From: an uncultured Pseudomonadota bacterium
GTDB taxonomy: Bacteria; Pseudomonadota; Gammaproteobacteria; Methylococcales; Methylomonadaceae
NCBI GenBank assembly: GCA_903928965.1
Contig: CAIYSZ010000007.1
Span: 47,374 to 111,373, forward strand
DNA length: 64,000 bases
Direction: 5' to 3'
The translations under genes and the position numbers were made by a program. The notes under the pieces were generated by a model. The model was given only the letters and a program-made list of their open reading frames with translations, did not search any database and was not told where the DNA came from. Below are positions 44,340-53,482 of this stretch, piece after piece. Position 1 is the first letter of the stretch. Every line of letters starts with the position of its first letter.

Positions 44340-47135
44340 TCAAGCGACTTCCGGTTCCGTGTGATAACCCAGATTCTCACTCATTTTTCCGCCCTTCACG
44401 ATACGAACGGCGCAGTATTTTACCTCGGCGATTTTGGCGTAGGGGTCTAGCGCTTGGTTGGTGAGCTTGTTTGCCGCTGCTTCGTAATAACAAAAGGGGA
44501 TGAATACCGTGCCTCTTTGTATGCCGTGATTGGCGCGGGCGAATAAGGAAACCTTGCCGCGCCTGGATTCGACGGTCAATACATCGCCGGCTTCCGCGCC
44601 GACAATCGCTAAATCCAGCGGGTGTATGCTGACGGTGGGCGCAGGTTCGATGGTATCCAGCACCGTGGCGCGGCGAGTCATGGAGCCGGTATGCCAATGT
44701 TCCAGCTGGCGGCCGGTGATGAGCACCAAGGGATAGCTGTCATCCGGACGTTCATTGGCGGGTATGATGTCGGCGGGAACGAGTTTCGCTAGACCGGAAG
44801 GGCGCGGAAAACGCTCGGTAAATATCACCGGCTGGCCGGGGTCGCCTTCCTTCTCGCAGGGGTAAGTCACCGCGCCTTCTTTTTCCAAGCGTTCCCAGGT
44901 AATGCCGGCGATGGAGGTCATGGCCAGCCGCATTTCCGCGAAGACATCCTTGGCTTCTTGATAATCCCAGTCCAAGCCCATGCGGCGGGCAATTTCTTGG
45001 ATGATCCATAAATCCTGCCGCGCTTCGCCCGGCGGCGTCACGGCCTGGCGGCCAAGTTGGACTATGCGGTCGGTATTGGTGAAAGAGGCGTTTTTTTCGG
45101 CATAGGCGGAAGCAGGCAATATTACGTCCGCGTAATAGGCCGTTTCGGTCATGAAAATGTCCTGCACGATCAGGTGCTCCAAATTCGCCAAGCCTTCACG
45201 GGCGTGATTGCTGTTGGGATCGGACATGGCCGGATTTTCGCCTTCTATATACATGCCTTTGATCGTGCCCGCGCAAGCGGCATCAATGATTTCCACCACG
45301 GTTAAACCGGGTTTGTCATCAAGTTTGGCATGCCAGAGTTTTTGGAATTTGTCATGGGCCGCCGGGTCGTCCACGCGTTGATAGTCTGGAAAGCACATCG
45401 GGATTAAACCCACGTCGGAAGCGCCTTGCACGTTGTTTTGGCCGCGGAGCGGATGTAATCCCGTGCCGGGACGGCCTATTTGGCCGGTGATCATGGCCAA
45501 GGCGATTAGACAGCGGACGTTGTCGGTTCCGTGCACGTGCTGGGAAACGCCCATGCCCCACAATATCATGGAGCCTTTCGAGGCGGCGTACAGCCGGGCC
45601 ACGTCTCTTAAAGTTCGGGCGTCTATACCGCAAATCGGGGCCATGGATTCCGGTGTGTAACCGACAATGTTTTGTTTCAAGGCCTGATAATTTTCAGTGC
45701 GGTGTTTGATGAATTCCGCATCCACCAGCTCTTCGGTCACTATGACATTAATCATGGCGTTGAGCATGGCGACGTCGGTATCCGGCTTGAAAGGCAGATA
45801 ATAAGCGGCATGGCGGGCTAGTTCGGTCCTGATCGGGTCCATGAGGATCAGTTTAGTCGTGCCTTGTTTTACCGCGTTTTTAATGAAGGTAGCGGCTACC
45901 GGATGGTTGACGATGGGATTTGAGCCTATGACGATGACCACCTCGGCATGCCGCACGTCGGAGACAGGATTGGATACGGCCCCTGAACCCACGCCCTCCA
46001 GCAGGGCAACCACCGACGAGGCATGGCATAATCGCGTGCAATGGTCAACGTTGTTGGCGCCGAAACCGGTGCGCACGAGTTTCTGGAACAAGTAGGCTTC
46101 TTCGTTGCTGCCCTTGGCCGAACCGAAACCCGCTAGCGCTGAACCGCCATCCTCAGTTTTGATTTTGTTTAGGCCGTTCGCCGCAAAATCCAGCGCTTCT
46201 TCCCAACTGGCTGCACGGAATGCGGCAAACGGGTTGGCTGGGTCCATTTCCTGGCGCGGGTCTTTGCTTACACCGGGTTTTCGGATCAGCGGCACTGTTA
46301 AACGATGTTTATGCGCTGGGTAATCGAAACCGTAGCGCCCCTTGACGCATAAGCGATTATGGTTGGCCGGGCCGTCGCGGCCGGTAACGCTGATGATTTT
46401 ATTGTCCTTGACGTGATAGGTCAGTTGGCAGCCCACCCCGCAAAACGGACATCCGGAATCCACGCTCTTATCCGGGATGACCGCGCCAGCGCCGTTGCCT
46501 GGCGATAGCGCCCCGGTTGGGCAAGCTTCGACGCATTCGCCGCAAGACACACAGGTCGATTCGCCCATTAGGTCTGCCTGATCGAAGACAATGCGCGCAT
46601 GGTTGCCGCGGTATGCCAACCCGATTACGTCGTTGACCTGGGTTTCCCGGCAAGCCCGCAAGCAGCGGTTGCATTGAATGCAGGCATCCAGATTAACGGC
46701 GATTGCCGGATTGGAGAGATCGGCGTCGGCGGAAAAACCCGGCGCAAAGCGCGGCTGGCCCACGCCCAGTTTGTCGGCCCAGATTTTGACTTCATTGTCC
46801 AGTTTGTGCTGTTTTTCCGGTTGATCGGAGAGCAGCAATTCCAATACCATTTTTTGCGCGGCGAGAGAACGGCTATTATTGGAGTTGACGACCATGCCCG
46901 GCGCGGGCATTCTGCCGCATGAAGCCGCCAACACGCGTTCGCCTTTGATTTCAACCATGCAGGCCCGGCAGTTGCCGTCCGCGCGCAGCCCTTCCTTGTA
47001 ACAAAGACGCGGGATGTCTATGCCATGGCGCTGAGCCGCGCGTAGGATGCTTTCTCCGGCGAAAGCGGTGATTTCCCGGTCATTCAGGGTAAAGGAGATT
47101 GTTTCTAGCGGGATTGTGTCTAAGGGGGCGTTCAT
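44340..47135 (-). CDS. fdsA: NAD-dependent formate dehydrogenase, catalytic alpha subunit
   Basis: 931 residues. The N-terminal part is NuoG-like: a [2Fe-2S] domain (CYKEGLRADGNCRACMVEI), CIQCNRCLRACRE and CVSCGECVEACP. A [4Fe-4S] site (CPFCGVGCQL) then starts the bis-MGD domain. The active-site residue is cysteine, not selenocysteine, in VDHCTRLCHASSV (about 369). It oxidises formate to CO2, in methanotrophs the last energy-yielding step of methane oxidation. It overlaps the beta-subunit gene by 4 bp (ATGA). A C-terminal molydopterin-binding domain (GRQLEHWHTGSMTRR) is complete. Confidence 0.95.
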   Translation of the reverse strand: MNAPLDTIPLETISFTLNDREITAFAGESILRAAQRHGIDIPRLCYKEGLRADGNCRACMVEIKGERVLAASCGRMPAPGMVVNSNNSRSLAAQKMVLELLLSDQPEKQHKLDNEVKIWADKLGVGQPRFAPGFSADADLSNPAIAVNLDACIQCNRCLRACRETQVNDVIGLAYRGNHARIVFDQADLMGESTCVSCGECVEACPTGALSPGNGAGAVIPDKSVDSGCPFCGVGCQLTYHVKDNKIISVTGRDGPANHNRLCVKGRYGFDYPAHKHRLTVPLIRKPGVSKDPRQEMDPANPFAAFRAASWEEALDFAANGLNKIKTEDGGSALAGFGSAKGSNEEAYLFQKLVRTGFGANNVDHCTRLCHASSVVALLEGVGSGAVSNPVSDVRHAEVVIVIGSNPIVNHPVAATFIKNAVKQGTTKLILMDPIRTELARHAAYYLPFKPDTDVAMLNAMINVIVTEELVDAEFIKHRTENYQALKQNIVGYTPESMAPICGIDARTLRDVARLYAASKGSMILWGMGVSQHVHGTDNVRCLIALAMITGQIGRPGTGLHPLRGQNNVQGASDVGLIPMCFPDYQRVDDPAAHDKFQKLWHAKLDDKPGLTVVEIIDAACAGTIKGMYIEGENPAMSDPNSNHAREGLANLEHLIVQDIFMTETAYYADVILPASAYAEKNASFTNTDRIVQLGRQAVTPPGEARQDLWIIQEIARRMGLDWDYQEAKDVFAEMRLAMTSIAGITWERLEKEGAVTYPCEKEGDPGQPVIFTERFPRPSGLAKLVPADIIPANERPDDSYPLVLITGRQLEHWHTGSMTRRATVLDTIEPAPTVSIHPLDLAIVGAEAGDVLTVESRRGKVSLFARANHGIQRGTVFIPFCYYEAAANKLTNQALDPYAKIAEVKYCAVRIVKGGKMSENLGYHTEPEVA

Positions 47136-48796
47136 TTCAGTTCTTCCGGAAAATATTTCATCACGCTACGCATGGGGTTGGGCGCTGCTTGCCCTAGACC
47201 GCAGATAGAGGCATCCGTCATCACCGCGCCCAGCTCTTCCAGCAAGCTTTGATCCCACGCCGGTTTTTGCATCAGGCTGGCGGCCTTGGCCGTGCCGACC
47301 CGGCAGGGGGTGCATTGGCCGCAGGATTCTTCCGCAAAAAACTTCATGGCGTTCAAAGCCAAATCCCGCGCCTGATCATGCCTGGAGAAGACGATTACCG
47401 CGGCGGAACCGATGAAGCAGCCGTAGGTATTGAGGGTATCGAAATCCAATGGAATATCGTCTAGGGAGGCGGGCAAAATCCCGCCGGAAGCTCCGCCGGG
47501 AAAATAGCCGTAAAACTCATGGCCATCCAGCATGCCGTCGCAATATTCGTCTATCAGTTCGCGTATGGTGATGCCGGCCGGGGCCAGATGTACGCCCGGT
47601 TTTTTTACCCGGCCGCTGACGGAAAAGGAACGCAGGCCTTTACGCTCGCGGCGGCCATGCGCGGAAAACCATTCGGCTCCCTTTTCCACGATATCGCGCA
47701 CCCAATACACCGATTCCATATTGTGTTCCAAGGTGGGACGTCCGAATAGGCCGACTTGAGCCACGAACGGCGGACGCAGCCGCGGCATGCCGCGCTTGCC
47801 TTCAATCGACTCGATCATGGCCGATTCCTCGCCGCAGATATAGGCCCCGGCGCCGCGCCGCAATTGGATTTCCGGCGGATGAAAAGCCGCATCGGCTTGC
47901 AAGTTTTTGATTTCTTGTTGCAGGATTTTGCGGCAACCGGCGTATTCGTCGCGCAGATATATGTAAATTTTACTGACGCCGACCGCCCAGGCGGCAATCA
48001 ACATGCCTTCCAGAAAGCGGTGCGGGTCGCGTTCCAGATAGTGTCGGTCCTTGAAAGTGCCGGGCTCGCCTTCGTCTATGTTAACCGCCATCAGCCGTGG
48101 CGCGGGTTGGGCGCTAACGATGCGCCATTTGCGGCCAACCGGAAAGCCTGCGCCGCCCAGGCCGCGCAGGCCGGAGTTTTCCATGATGCTTATTAGCTCT
48201 TCCGGGGTGCGCAGGCCTTTGGCGCATGCCTGATAGAGTTGGTATCCGCCGTTTGATTTGTAATCTTGGTAGGAGAGATAATTGCCGGCGCTTGCGTGGG
48301 TTTGGTTGTCCTGCACGGCGTTGAGAACCGAGGCCGCATCGGCCTGGTGTAGCGGATTCCGCCCGACCACGGCCACGGGCGCATGCTGGCAGCGGCCGAC
48401 GCAGGGAACCGTTTGGATGCGAACGCTTTCGCCGAGAGAATTTTTCAAGGCATGAGCCAGTTCATGCGCCCCCGCCATATCGCAGCTGATCGATTCGCAT
48501 ACTCGGACGGTCAGCGCCGGCGGCGGGGTTTGCCCTTCTTTGACTACATCGAAGTGGTGGTAGAAGGTGGCAACTTCGTAAACTTCAGTTTGCGACAGCC
48601 GCATCTCCACGGCCAGCGCGGCTAGATGTTGTGATGAGATATAACCGTAGTGGTCCTGAATTTTGTGTAGATGTTCGATCAGAAAGTCCCGCGCGCGGGA
48701 TTCGTCGCCTATAAGCCTTTGAATTTCTAAAATGGACTGGTTTTCGACAACCCGCCCTTTCGGTTTTCCACGTTTGCGCTTTACCGAATCAACCAT
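47132..48796 (-). CDS. Formate dehydrogenase diaphorase subunit, NuoE-NuoF fusion
   Basis: 554 residues from ATG 48796. An earlier start would add an unconserved stretch. Residues 20-160 are NuoE/thioredoxin-like with the [2Fe-2S] ligands VCESISC and VPCVGRCQ. The rest is NuoF: GLRGLGGAGFPVGRKW (NADH/FMN), AYICGEESAMIESIEGKRG, and ESCGQCTPCRVGT ([4Fe-4S]). It passes electrons from the alpha subunit to NAD+. In many bacteria the gamma (FdsG) and beta (FdsB) parts are separate genes, and here they are fused. The basic N-terminus (VKRKRGKPKGR) is an extra. No fdsD or fdsC is seen adjacent. Confidence 0.93.
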   Translation of the reverse strand: MVDSVKRKRGKPKGRVVENQSILEIQRLIGDESRARDFLIEHLHKIQDHYGYISSQHLAALAVEMRLSQTEVYEVATFYHHFDVVKEGQTPPPALTVRVCESISCDMAGAHELAHALKNSLGESVRIQTVPCVGRCQHAPVAVVGRNPLHQADAASVLNAVQDNQTHASAGNYLSYQDYKSNGGYQLYQACAKGLRTPEELISIMENSGLRGLGGAGFPVGRKWRIVSAQPAPRLMAVNIDEGEPGTFKDRHYLERDPHRFLEGMLIAAWAVGVSKIYIYLRDEYAGCRKILQQEIKNLQADAAFHPPEIQLRRGAGAYICGEESAMIESIEGKRGMPRLRPPFVAQVGLFGRPTLEHNMESVYWVRDIVEKGAEWFSAHGRRERKGLRSFSVSGRVKKPGVHLAPAGITIRELIDEYCDGMLDGHEFYGYFPGGASGGILPASLDDIPLDFDTLNTYGCFIGSAAVIVFSRHDQARDLALNAMKFFAEESCGQCTPCRVGTAKAASLMQKPAWDQSLLEELGAVMTDASICGLGQAAPNPMRSVMKYFPEELK

Positions 48797-49014
48797 CAAA
48801 ACCACTGCTATCCCCTTAGTTTTCCGCCATTGGTGAGAATAATCGGAAATTATAAACGATATATACAGCAAGAAATAGCGATTTTCTTTTGATAACGCGG
48901 TTACGCGCGGTTGATTCACGCTGTGGCTTTTCAGGATTTGGATGTGGTGCTATTCTTACGCTACCCTCCGGCTATCGTGAGCGTGTTGACCGGTATTAAG
49001 TTTTCCCGCGTCTA

Positions 49015-49386
49015 ATGCGTGTTGTTGATACTTCAATCTGGATCGAATGGTTGATTGGGAGTTCATTGCAATGCGCCATTGCGGAAAAATTTCCGGAACC
49101 GGCAAAATGCATGGCGCCTACGATTGTACAGCTTGAGCTGAATAAGTGGCTGACCCGCGAAGTGGGCGAAACCGAGGCGGATCAGATAATTGCTTATACC
49201 CAATTATGCGTAGTGGTTGAATTGGACACTAAAATTGCCTTGCATGCGGCTGATTTGCACCGTCAATATAAGCTTGCAACCGCCGATGCGGTAATTTACG
49301 CCACCGCGGTGATGTGTGATGCCGATTTATTGACGTGTGATCGTCATTTTGAGGGCTTGCCGAATGTTGTGTTTATTCCGAAATGA
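49015..49386 (+). CDS. PIN-domain ribonuclease, VapC-like toxin without visible antitoxin
   Basis: 123 residues. The PIN acidic residues are Asp5 (VVDTSIWIEWL), a Glu in IVQLELNKWL, Asp in LATADAVIYATA, and Asp in DADLLTCDRHF. VapC toxins cut tRNA or rRNA. The start overlaps an upstream TAA as TAATG, as in toxin-antitoxin pairs. However, the upstream frame is only about 34 codons long with a TTG start and does not look like a VapB. The antitoxin may be lost, very short or elsewhere. The gap from 48797 to 49014 is otherwise empty. Confidence 0.82.
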   Translation: MRVVDTSIWIEWLIGSSLQCAIAEKFPEPAKCMAPTIVQLELNKWLTREVGETEADQIIAYTQLCVVVELDTKIALHAADLHRQYKLATADAVIYATAVMCDADLLTCDRHFEGLPNVVFIPK

Positions 49387-49437
49387 GATATCTGTCGTAT
49401 TCGCTAGGCTAGATAAGCCGTTATGCGAGCGGTTCGG

Positions 49438-50073
49438 CTAATACTTGCCCCAACCGGAAACGGCTTTGATGGCCGCATCGCGTTGCTCGTTGGTCATAAG
49501 CGTAGTAGTATTGAAGTTGTAGATGAATTGGTAAATGGCGCCTTTGCCGAAGACGAAGCGGTCGATTTCGTCGTGGTCGGGCATTTTGGGGCAGTCCTTG
49601 GTTTTGACTTCTAGGATGAGTTCGTTATCGCTGATGAACTGCGTGGTGATCGCGCCGCTGGGGCAGGCTTCCAGAAAAAACTTTTGGTAATTCTCGCCGT
49701 AGGCGGCCGGTTGGATGGGGGCGCTGGGCAAGGCGAGGTATTCAAAGGATTCAGTCCATTTACCGGTGAAGTTTATCATCGGGTAGTGCAGCATGGCTTG
49801 GGCGGCGTTGATATCGTCCGCGGTTTGCGGGATTTTGACCGGCCGCGGCGCAACATTGTCCGGTTTTAGCCATTTCATTCTTTGGTATTGGTTGGGAATG
49901 TTTTCCAGGCCAAGGTATTGCCAGGTTTCCGGCGCCGGCAGAAAGGCCGGGATAGGTTGGCCGCTGGTAGTGTCGTAGGCTTGCTTGATGTGGGTTTCGA
50001 GGGGTTTTCCCTTGCTGGCGCAGCCTGCGAGTATGCTTAGCGAAAGTAAGATCAACAGTGATAGGTTATGCAT
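49438..50073 (-). CDS. CNP1-like lipoprotein of unknown function
   Basis: 211 residues from ATG 50073 with GAGG 5 bp upstream. The lipoprotein signal is LSLLILLSLSILAGCAS. The mature part has NIPNQYQRMKWLKPDNVAPRPVKIPQT, TGKWTESFEYLALPSAPI and FFLEACPSGAITTQF, ending in a short conserved-looking segment (DEIDRFVFGKGAIYQFIYNF). It may belong to the CNP1-like family found in betaproteobacterial and methylotroph genomes (from memory, uncertain). It probably sits in the outer membrane facing the periplasm. Confidence 0.6.
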   Translation of the reverse strand: MHNLSLLILLSLSILAGCASKGKPLETHIKQAYDTTSGQPIPAFLPAPETWQYLGLENIPNQYQRMKWLKPDNVAPRPVKIPQTADDINAAQAMLHYPMINFTGKWTESFEYLALPSAPIQPAAYGENYQKFFLEACPSGAITTQFISDNELILEVKTKDCPKMPDHDEIDRFVFGKGAIYQFIYNFNTTTLMTNEQRDAAIKAVSGWGKY

Positions 50074-50147
50074 GGCAACCTCGAATCTGGCCATTGGGGA
50101 CGTTTGCGCGCTGATTATAAACTTAGTGATTGTAAGATTGTGTTAAT

Positions 50148-50212
50148 TCCGCGCCGGCGAGCAGGGATTTCAGCGCGTCTTCGGTGCGGTGGAAGCCGCC
50201 GGTGACGGCTAG
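50148..50212 (-). pseudogene. 65-bp remnant of the dihydroorotate dehydrogenase-like gene
   Basis: This stretch matches 55551-55615, inside the DHOD-like gene, at 63 of 65 positions in the same orientation. Read on the minus strand it encodes LAVTGGFHRTEDALKSLLAG, with Ser where the intact gene has Ala, and then runs into unrelated sequence. It lies immediately past the 3' end of the NACHT gene and marks the left boundary of the KAP-NACHT island. Confidence 0.85.
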
Positions 50213-50227
50213 ACGGGGTGTTTCAAC

Positions 50228-53200
50228 CTAGTGCATGTTGTTTTGCTTCCAGGTCAGCCAAGCTTCACAAGCCGCCAGCATTTCTTGTTCCGCAGCCTCC
50301 AAACCAAGATCCCAATAGGCTTTTTCCGCCGGCCATTCCGCCAAGGCCGCTTCAATAAAAGCTTGCGGACACCAGGGCTGGCGTTTAACGATTGCTAAAT
50401 CCGCGCGTAATTGCAAATCATCTTCAACCGACAAACCTTCCGGAAACCAGAATTTCAGCATGGCGTCGTCGTCTTGCAGCCAGGTCTGTAATTTGAGCCA
50501 GTTGCTTCGGTATTGTCGCGGCAATGGTAGACCGCGCTCGTCAAACAATCCCAGTTCGCGCGGCAAGGGCTCGCCGGGTCGCAAGCCGTAGCGGCGGGTT
50601 AAATCCGGGTCGGCGGCTAATTCGGTGAACCATTCATGAGTGGATATGCGGTAAAAAAACAGTGAGCAGGCTTTGAGAAATGATTGTGAGGCTTGAGTAT
50701 CTATGATTTTCTCCAAAGTCGAAATGTAGGTAAAACATCGTCTTAACGAATTGTAAACATTGTTAGTGTTATCTGGTTGTTTCTTAAGCCAATCCTTTAA
50801 TAACGTTCTTCTTACTTCTTGTTTTAATTCTGCTTCAGTTTGATCAGCGAAAATGTTTGCTAAAACTCTGGTTTTAAACTTAGAATGAGATCGAAGTAAC
50901 CATGATGATTTATTAGAGGATAAAAGTTTTCCCAGTGATAATGATTCGGGCGCTAAAAATTTTAAGCGACATTTGGCGCTGATTTTCTTTTGTTCAAATA
51001 ATGGTATTGATTCAATTAATTTAATGGATTGATATAAGCACATGCATAAACGATTTCGCGAGCATAAATTATGCCTTGCATAAAACATATGTATGATATT
51101 TGGTTGATTTATACCCCAACTATAGGATTTTGTAGTATTATCTTCTCCTTGTAACAAACCGATGTCTGGAGGCATTATTGCCAGAGCATGCTTCAATAAT
51201 GGGCCTTGTTCAGGCATTGCTGCATTCAAAATCCAACCCGCTTCGGTAGTAGCAGGTGCAAGGTTTTCATCTCGACGCCACAATAATCTTTCATTAATGG
51301 CCGGAATCATCAAAGGCTCTAAATCGTCCATTATAGCCAATGAGCCGGAGCTAATATCGAATTTACTCCATAGCCACAGCATGCTTTGCAAGCGTGCGGC
51401 GTCCGCCGAGTCTGTAGTATTCCATTTCGGCGTTAACCAATGCTCAACCGGCAGTTTTGAAACAAAATCTGCAAAGTATTCACCTTGTTTGCTGATTTGG
51501 CTCTGCAAATAGGCCCAAAAACTTTCCGGCGGCTCAAGCATGCGCCGCCATAATTCCATAACCAACGCCAAGCCGGGTTCGGCTAGCGCTGGACAATTGC
51601 CTAAGTTATTGCTGAAATCGAATTCTGGACGCAATAAACAGATGGCGACCATGTACGGCAGCCAAGCACGTTGTTGGCTTTCGGTCATGCCTAATTCTTT
51701 GCCGCATATTGCTTCGATTAATAATTTGGCTTGCGCCGGTTCACTAGGGTCTAATAAAGCTAAGAGCTCCAAGTGTCCTTCATCGCTGCGATTTTTATGC
51801 ATGGCCAGCAGCAGCATTGCGACTTCGTCCCAGCCCGGTTGAGTGAGTTGCTTTGTTAGTTCGTTGAATACCGAGGTAAATTTAGCGCCGCTTAAACGAC
51901 GCTGTATGTCCTCCGCGCATAAATATTCCTGAAAGCTCAAGTGCGCAAAGCTGATTTCTCCGTCACGCGGCGAAATCAATAAGCCGGCCGGATGCAGATA
52001 ATAATCCAGTAAATCGGCGGCGTCTTCCGGGGCTATGCCACCGCTGTCGACGCGTTGTTGTAAGAATTTCGCGATAAACTCCAGCAACTCAGTTTGTCGC
52101 CAGTTTATACGACGTGACACTGAATTGGGCCTTACTTCATTAGGTTTGAAATTGCCAACTAGATTGGCTCCTTGCAAAAAAGCGCGGCGCATTTGGCTCG
52201 CATAGGCAATGCGCGCCAATACCCGGCGCTTTTCCAACGCAGGCCAGGCTTTCAGTGTTTTGCCTTTGTGGTTATATTGAATTTGTCGATGGCGTTCTTG
52301 GCGGTTAAGATATAAATCCACGATGGCTTCATATAAATCAGCGCGACCGTGGGGCATTTCATTGCGCGTGCAATGCACCAAAGCCATTAAGGTCAAAAAA
52401 ATCGGCCGCCGCGCGAGGGTTAATAAATGTGCGCGGCGTGGGTCTTGCATGGCTTGCAAAAAATGCTCGCTTCCGGCGCAGCGCTTTATTTCCCATTCCG
52501 GCCGCAGCCGATACCAGCGTTCCACAAAAGTTTGAATTTGCGGCCAGGCCAGGGGCAGCAGTTGATACACCACGGGTTCGGGTATTGCGCCGTCGAGGCC
52601 ACTAGAATCGATTATTCGGAAATTTTTAATGGTAAACGTTCCAGCCGTAGACGGAAGGTTTATTAGGTCACTAATTTTAATTGTTCGTGTGAAATCCTTT
52701 TGTATTTTGTTGCTGTCAAGCTGCACCTCCCTGTAAGGGGCGTTGGGCTGCGACCAAATCTCAGATATCTGCACCCCCTCAAAACCACTAGGCCGGCCGG
52801 TAATCAATACCCGCGCGTCATATTTTTGATGGGCGGACAACGCCATATTCATCACGGCTTGCCGAATATCCGCGCCGCCGGTTTCGTCTAGGCCATCAAA
52901 CAGCAACAATAACGGAAACGCCTCGCCCTCAGGACTGAAACTCTCGCGCAAGCGCGCTATGTCCAAGGCGTCGCCTTGCTCGGCCTGGCGTTGCAGGTTT
53001 TGCCACCAGGCTTGCATGAGCGCTTCAAAATTGTCGATTTGATCCAGGCCCCTAATTTCACGTAAAACAATCGGAATGGGCGCTATGCCGCGCTCGCCGG
53101 CCAAGCGTCGGCGCAGAGGGCTGGCGTGACCGCCGCATAATTCGCCTATCAGCGCCTTGGTCAGAGTGGTTTTGCCGCTGCCGGGCAAGCCGGCTAAACA

Positions 53201-53482
53201 GACAAAACCTTCGTCGGCAATCACGTCAAATGCGTCGCGGCCAGGCAAGTTGTCCGTGGTTTCCCGTGCCGCTACGCTTGCCGGCTCCGACATTTCGCTT
53301 TCAGTCAAGGGTTTGGGGTCAACCCGCATAGGCACGAATATTTGACGTAGATTCACCGGCTCCGGTTCGTCGCTCATTTCCACTAAGCTAACGCTGCCGT
53401 AATATTTGAGTAGCCAGCGGAAATAATCCGCCCTTGCCGCCATACGGGCGTTTTGTTCGGCAATGCTGTGTCGGGCTTTCAT
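50228..53482 (-). CDS. NACHT-family STAND NTPase, second gene of KAP-NACHT pair
   Basis: 1084 residues. After a short N-terminal stretch with the usual pre-NACHT strand (LRQIFVPMRV, 45-54) comes Walker A GLPGSGKTT (98-106) and Walker B LLLLFDGLDET (191-201). A winged-helix part follows (ADLYEAIVDLYLNRQERHRQ), then LSFQEYLCAEDI, a common NACHT mark. The long C-terminal half is helical with irregular repeats, as in sensor domains. There is no nuclease, TIR, protease or membrane effector domain that I can see, at either end. The start overlaps the KAP stop by 4 bp. Related NACHT proteins in bacteria defend against phage. Here the output must come from the KAP partner or an unknown domain (inference). 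Confidence 0.88.
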   Translation of the reverse strand: MKARHSIAEQNARMAARADYFRWLLKYYGSVSLVEMSDEPEPVNLRQIFVPMRVDPKPLTESEMSEPASVAARETTDNLPGRDAFDVIADEGFVCLAGLPGSGKTTLTKALIGELCGGHASPLRRRLAGERGIAPIPIVLREIRGLDQIDNFEALMQAWWQNLQRQAEQGDALDIARLRESFSPEGEAFPLLLLFDGLDETGGADIRQAVMNMALSAHQKYDARVLITGRPSGFEGVQISEIWSQPNAPYREVQLDSNKIQKDFTRTIKISDLINLPSTAGTFTIKNFRIIDSSGLDGAIPEPVVYQLLPLAWPQIQTFVERWYRLRPEWEIKRCAGSEHFLQAMQDPRRAHLLTLARRPIFLTLMALVHCTRNEMPHGRADLYEAIVDLYLNRQERHRQIQYNHKGKTLKAWPALEKRRVLARIAYASQMRRAFLQGANLVGNFKPNEVRPNSVSRRINWRQTELLEFIAKFLQQRVDSGGIAPEDAADLLDYYLHPAGLLISPRDGEISFAHLSFQEYLCAEDIQRRLSGAKFTSVFNELTKQLTQPGWDEVAMLLLAMHKNRSDEGHLELLALLDPSEPAQAKLLIEAICGKELGMTESQQRAWLPYMVAICLLRPEFDFSNNLGNCPALAEPGLALVMELWRRMLEPPESFWAYLQSQISKQGEYFADFVSKLPVEHWLTPKWNTTDSADAARLQSMLWLWSKFDISSGSLAIMDDLEPLMIPAINERLLWRRDENLAPATTEAGWILNAAMPEQGPLLKHALAIMPPDIGLLQGEDNTTKSYSWGINQPNIIHMFYARHNLCSRNRLCMCLYQSIKLIESIPLFEQKKISAKCRLKFLAPESLSLGKLLSSNKSSWLLRSHSKFKTRVLANIFADQTEAELKQEVRRTLLKDWLKKQPDNTNNVYNSLRRCFTYISTLEKIIDTQASQSFLKACSLFFYRISTHEWFTELAADPDLTRRYGLRPGEPLPRELGLFDERGLPLPRQYRSNWLKLQTWLQDDDAMLKFWFPEGLSVEDDLQLRADLAIVKRQPWCPQAFIEAALAEWPAEKAYWDLGLEAAEQEMLAACEAWLTWKQNNMH

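Noticed and set aside
48911..49015. VapB antitoxin gene upstream of the PIN toxin
   Set aside because: The frame is about 34 codons with a TTG start, no ribosome site and a hydrophobic sequence unlike any VapB. It is kept only as a question in the findings.
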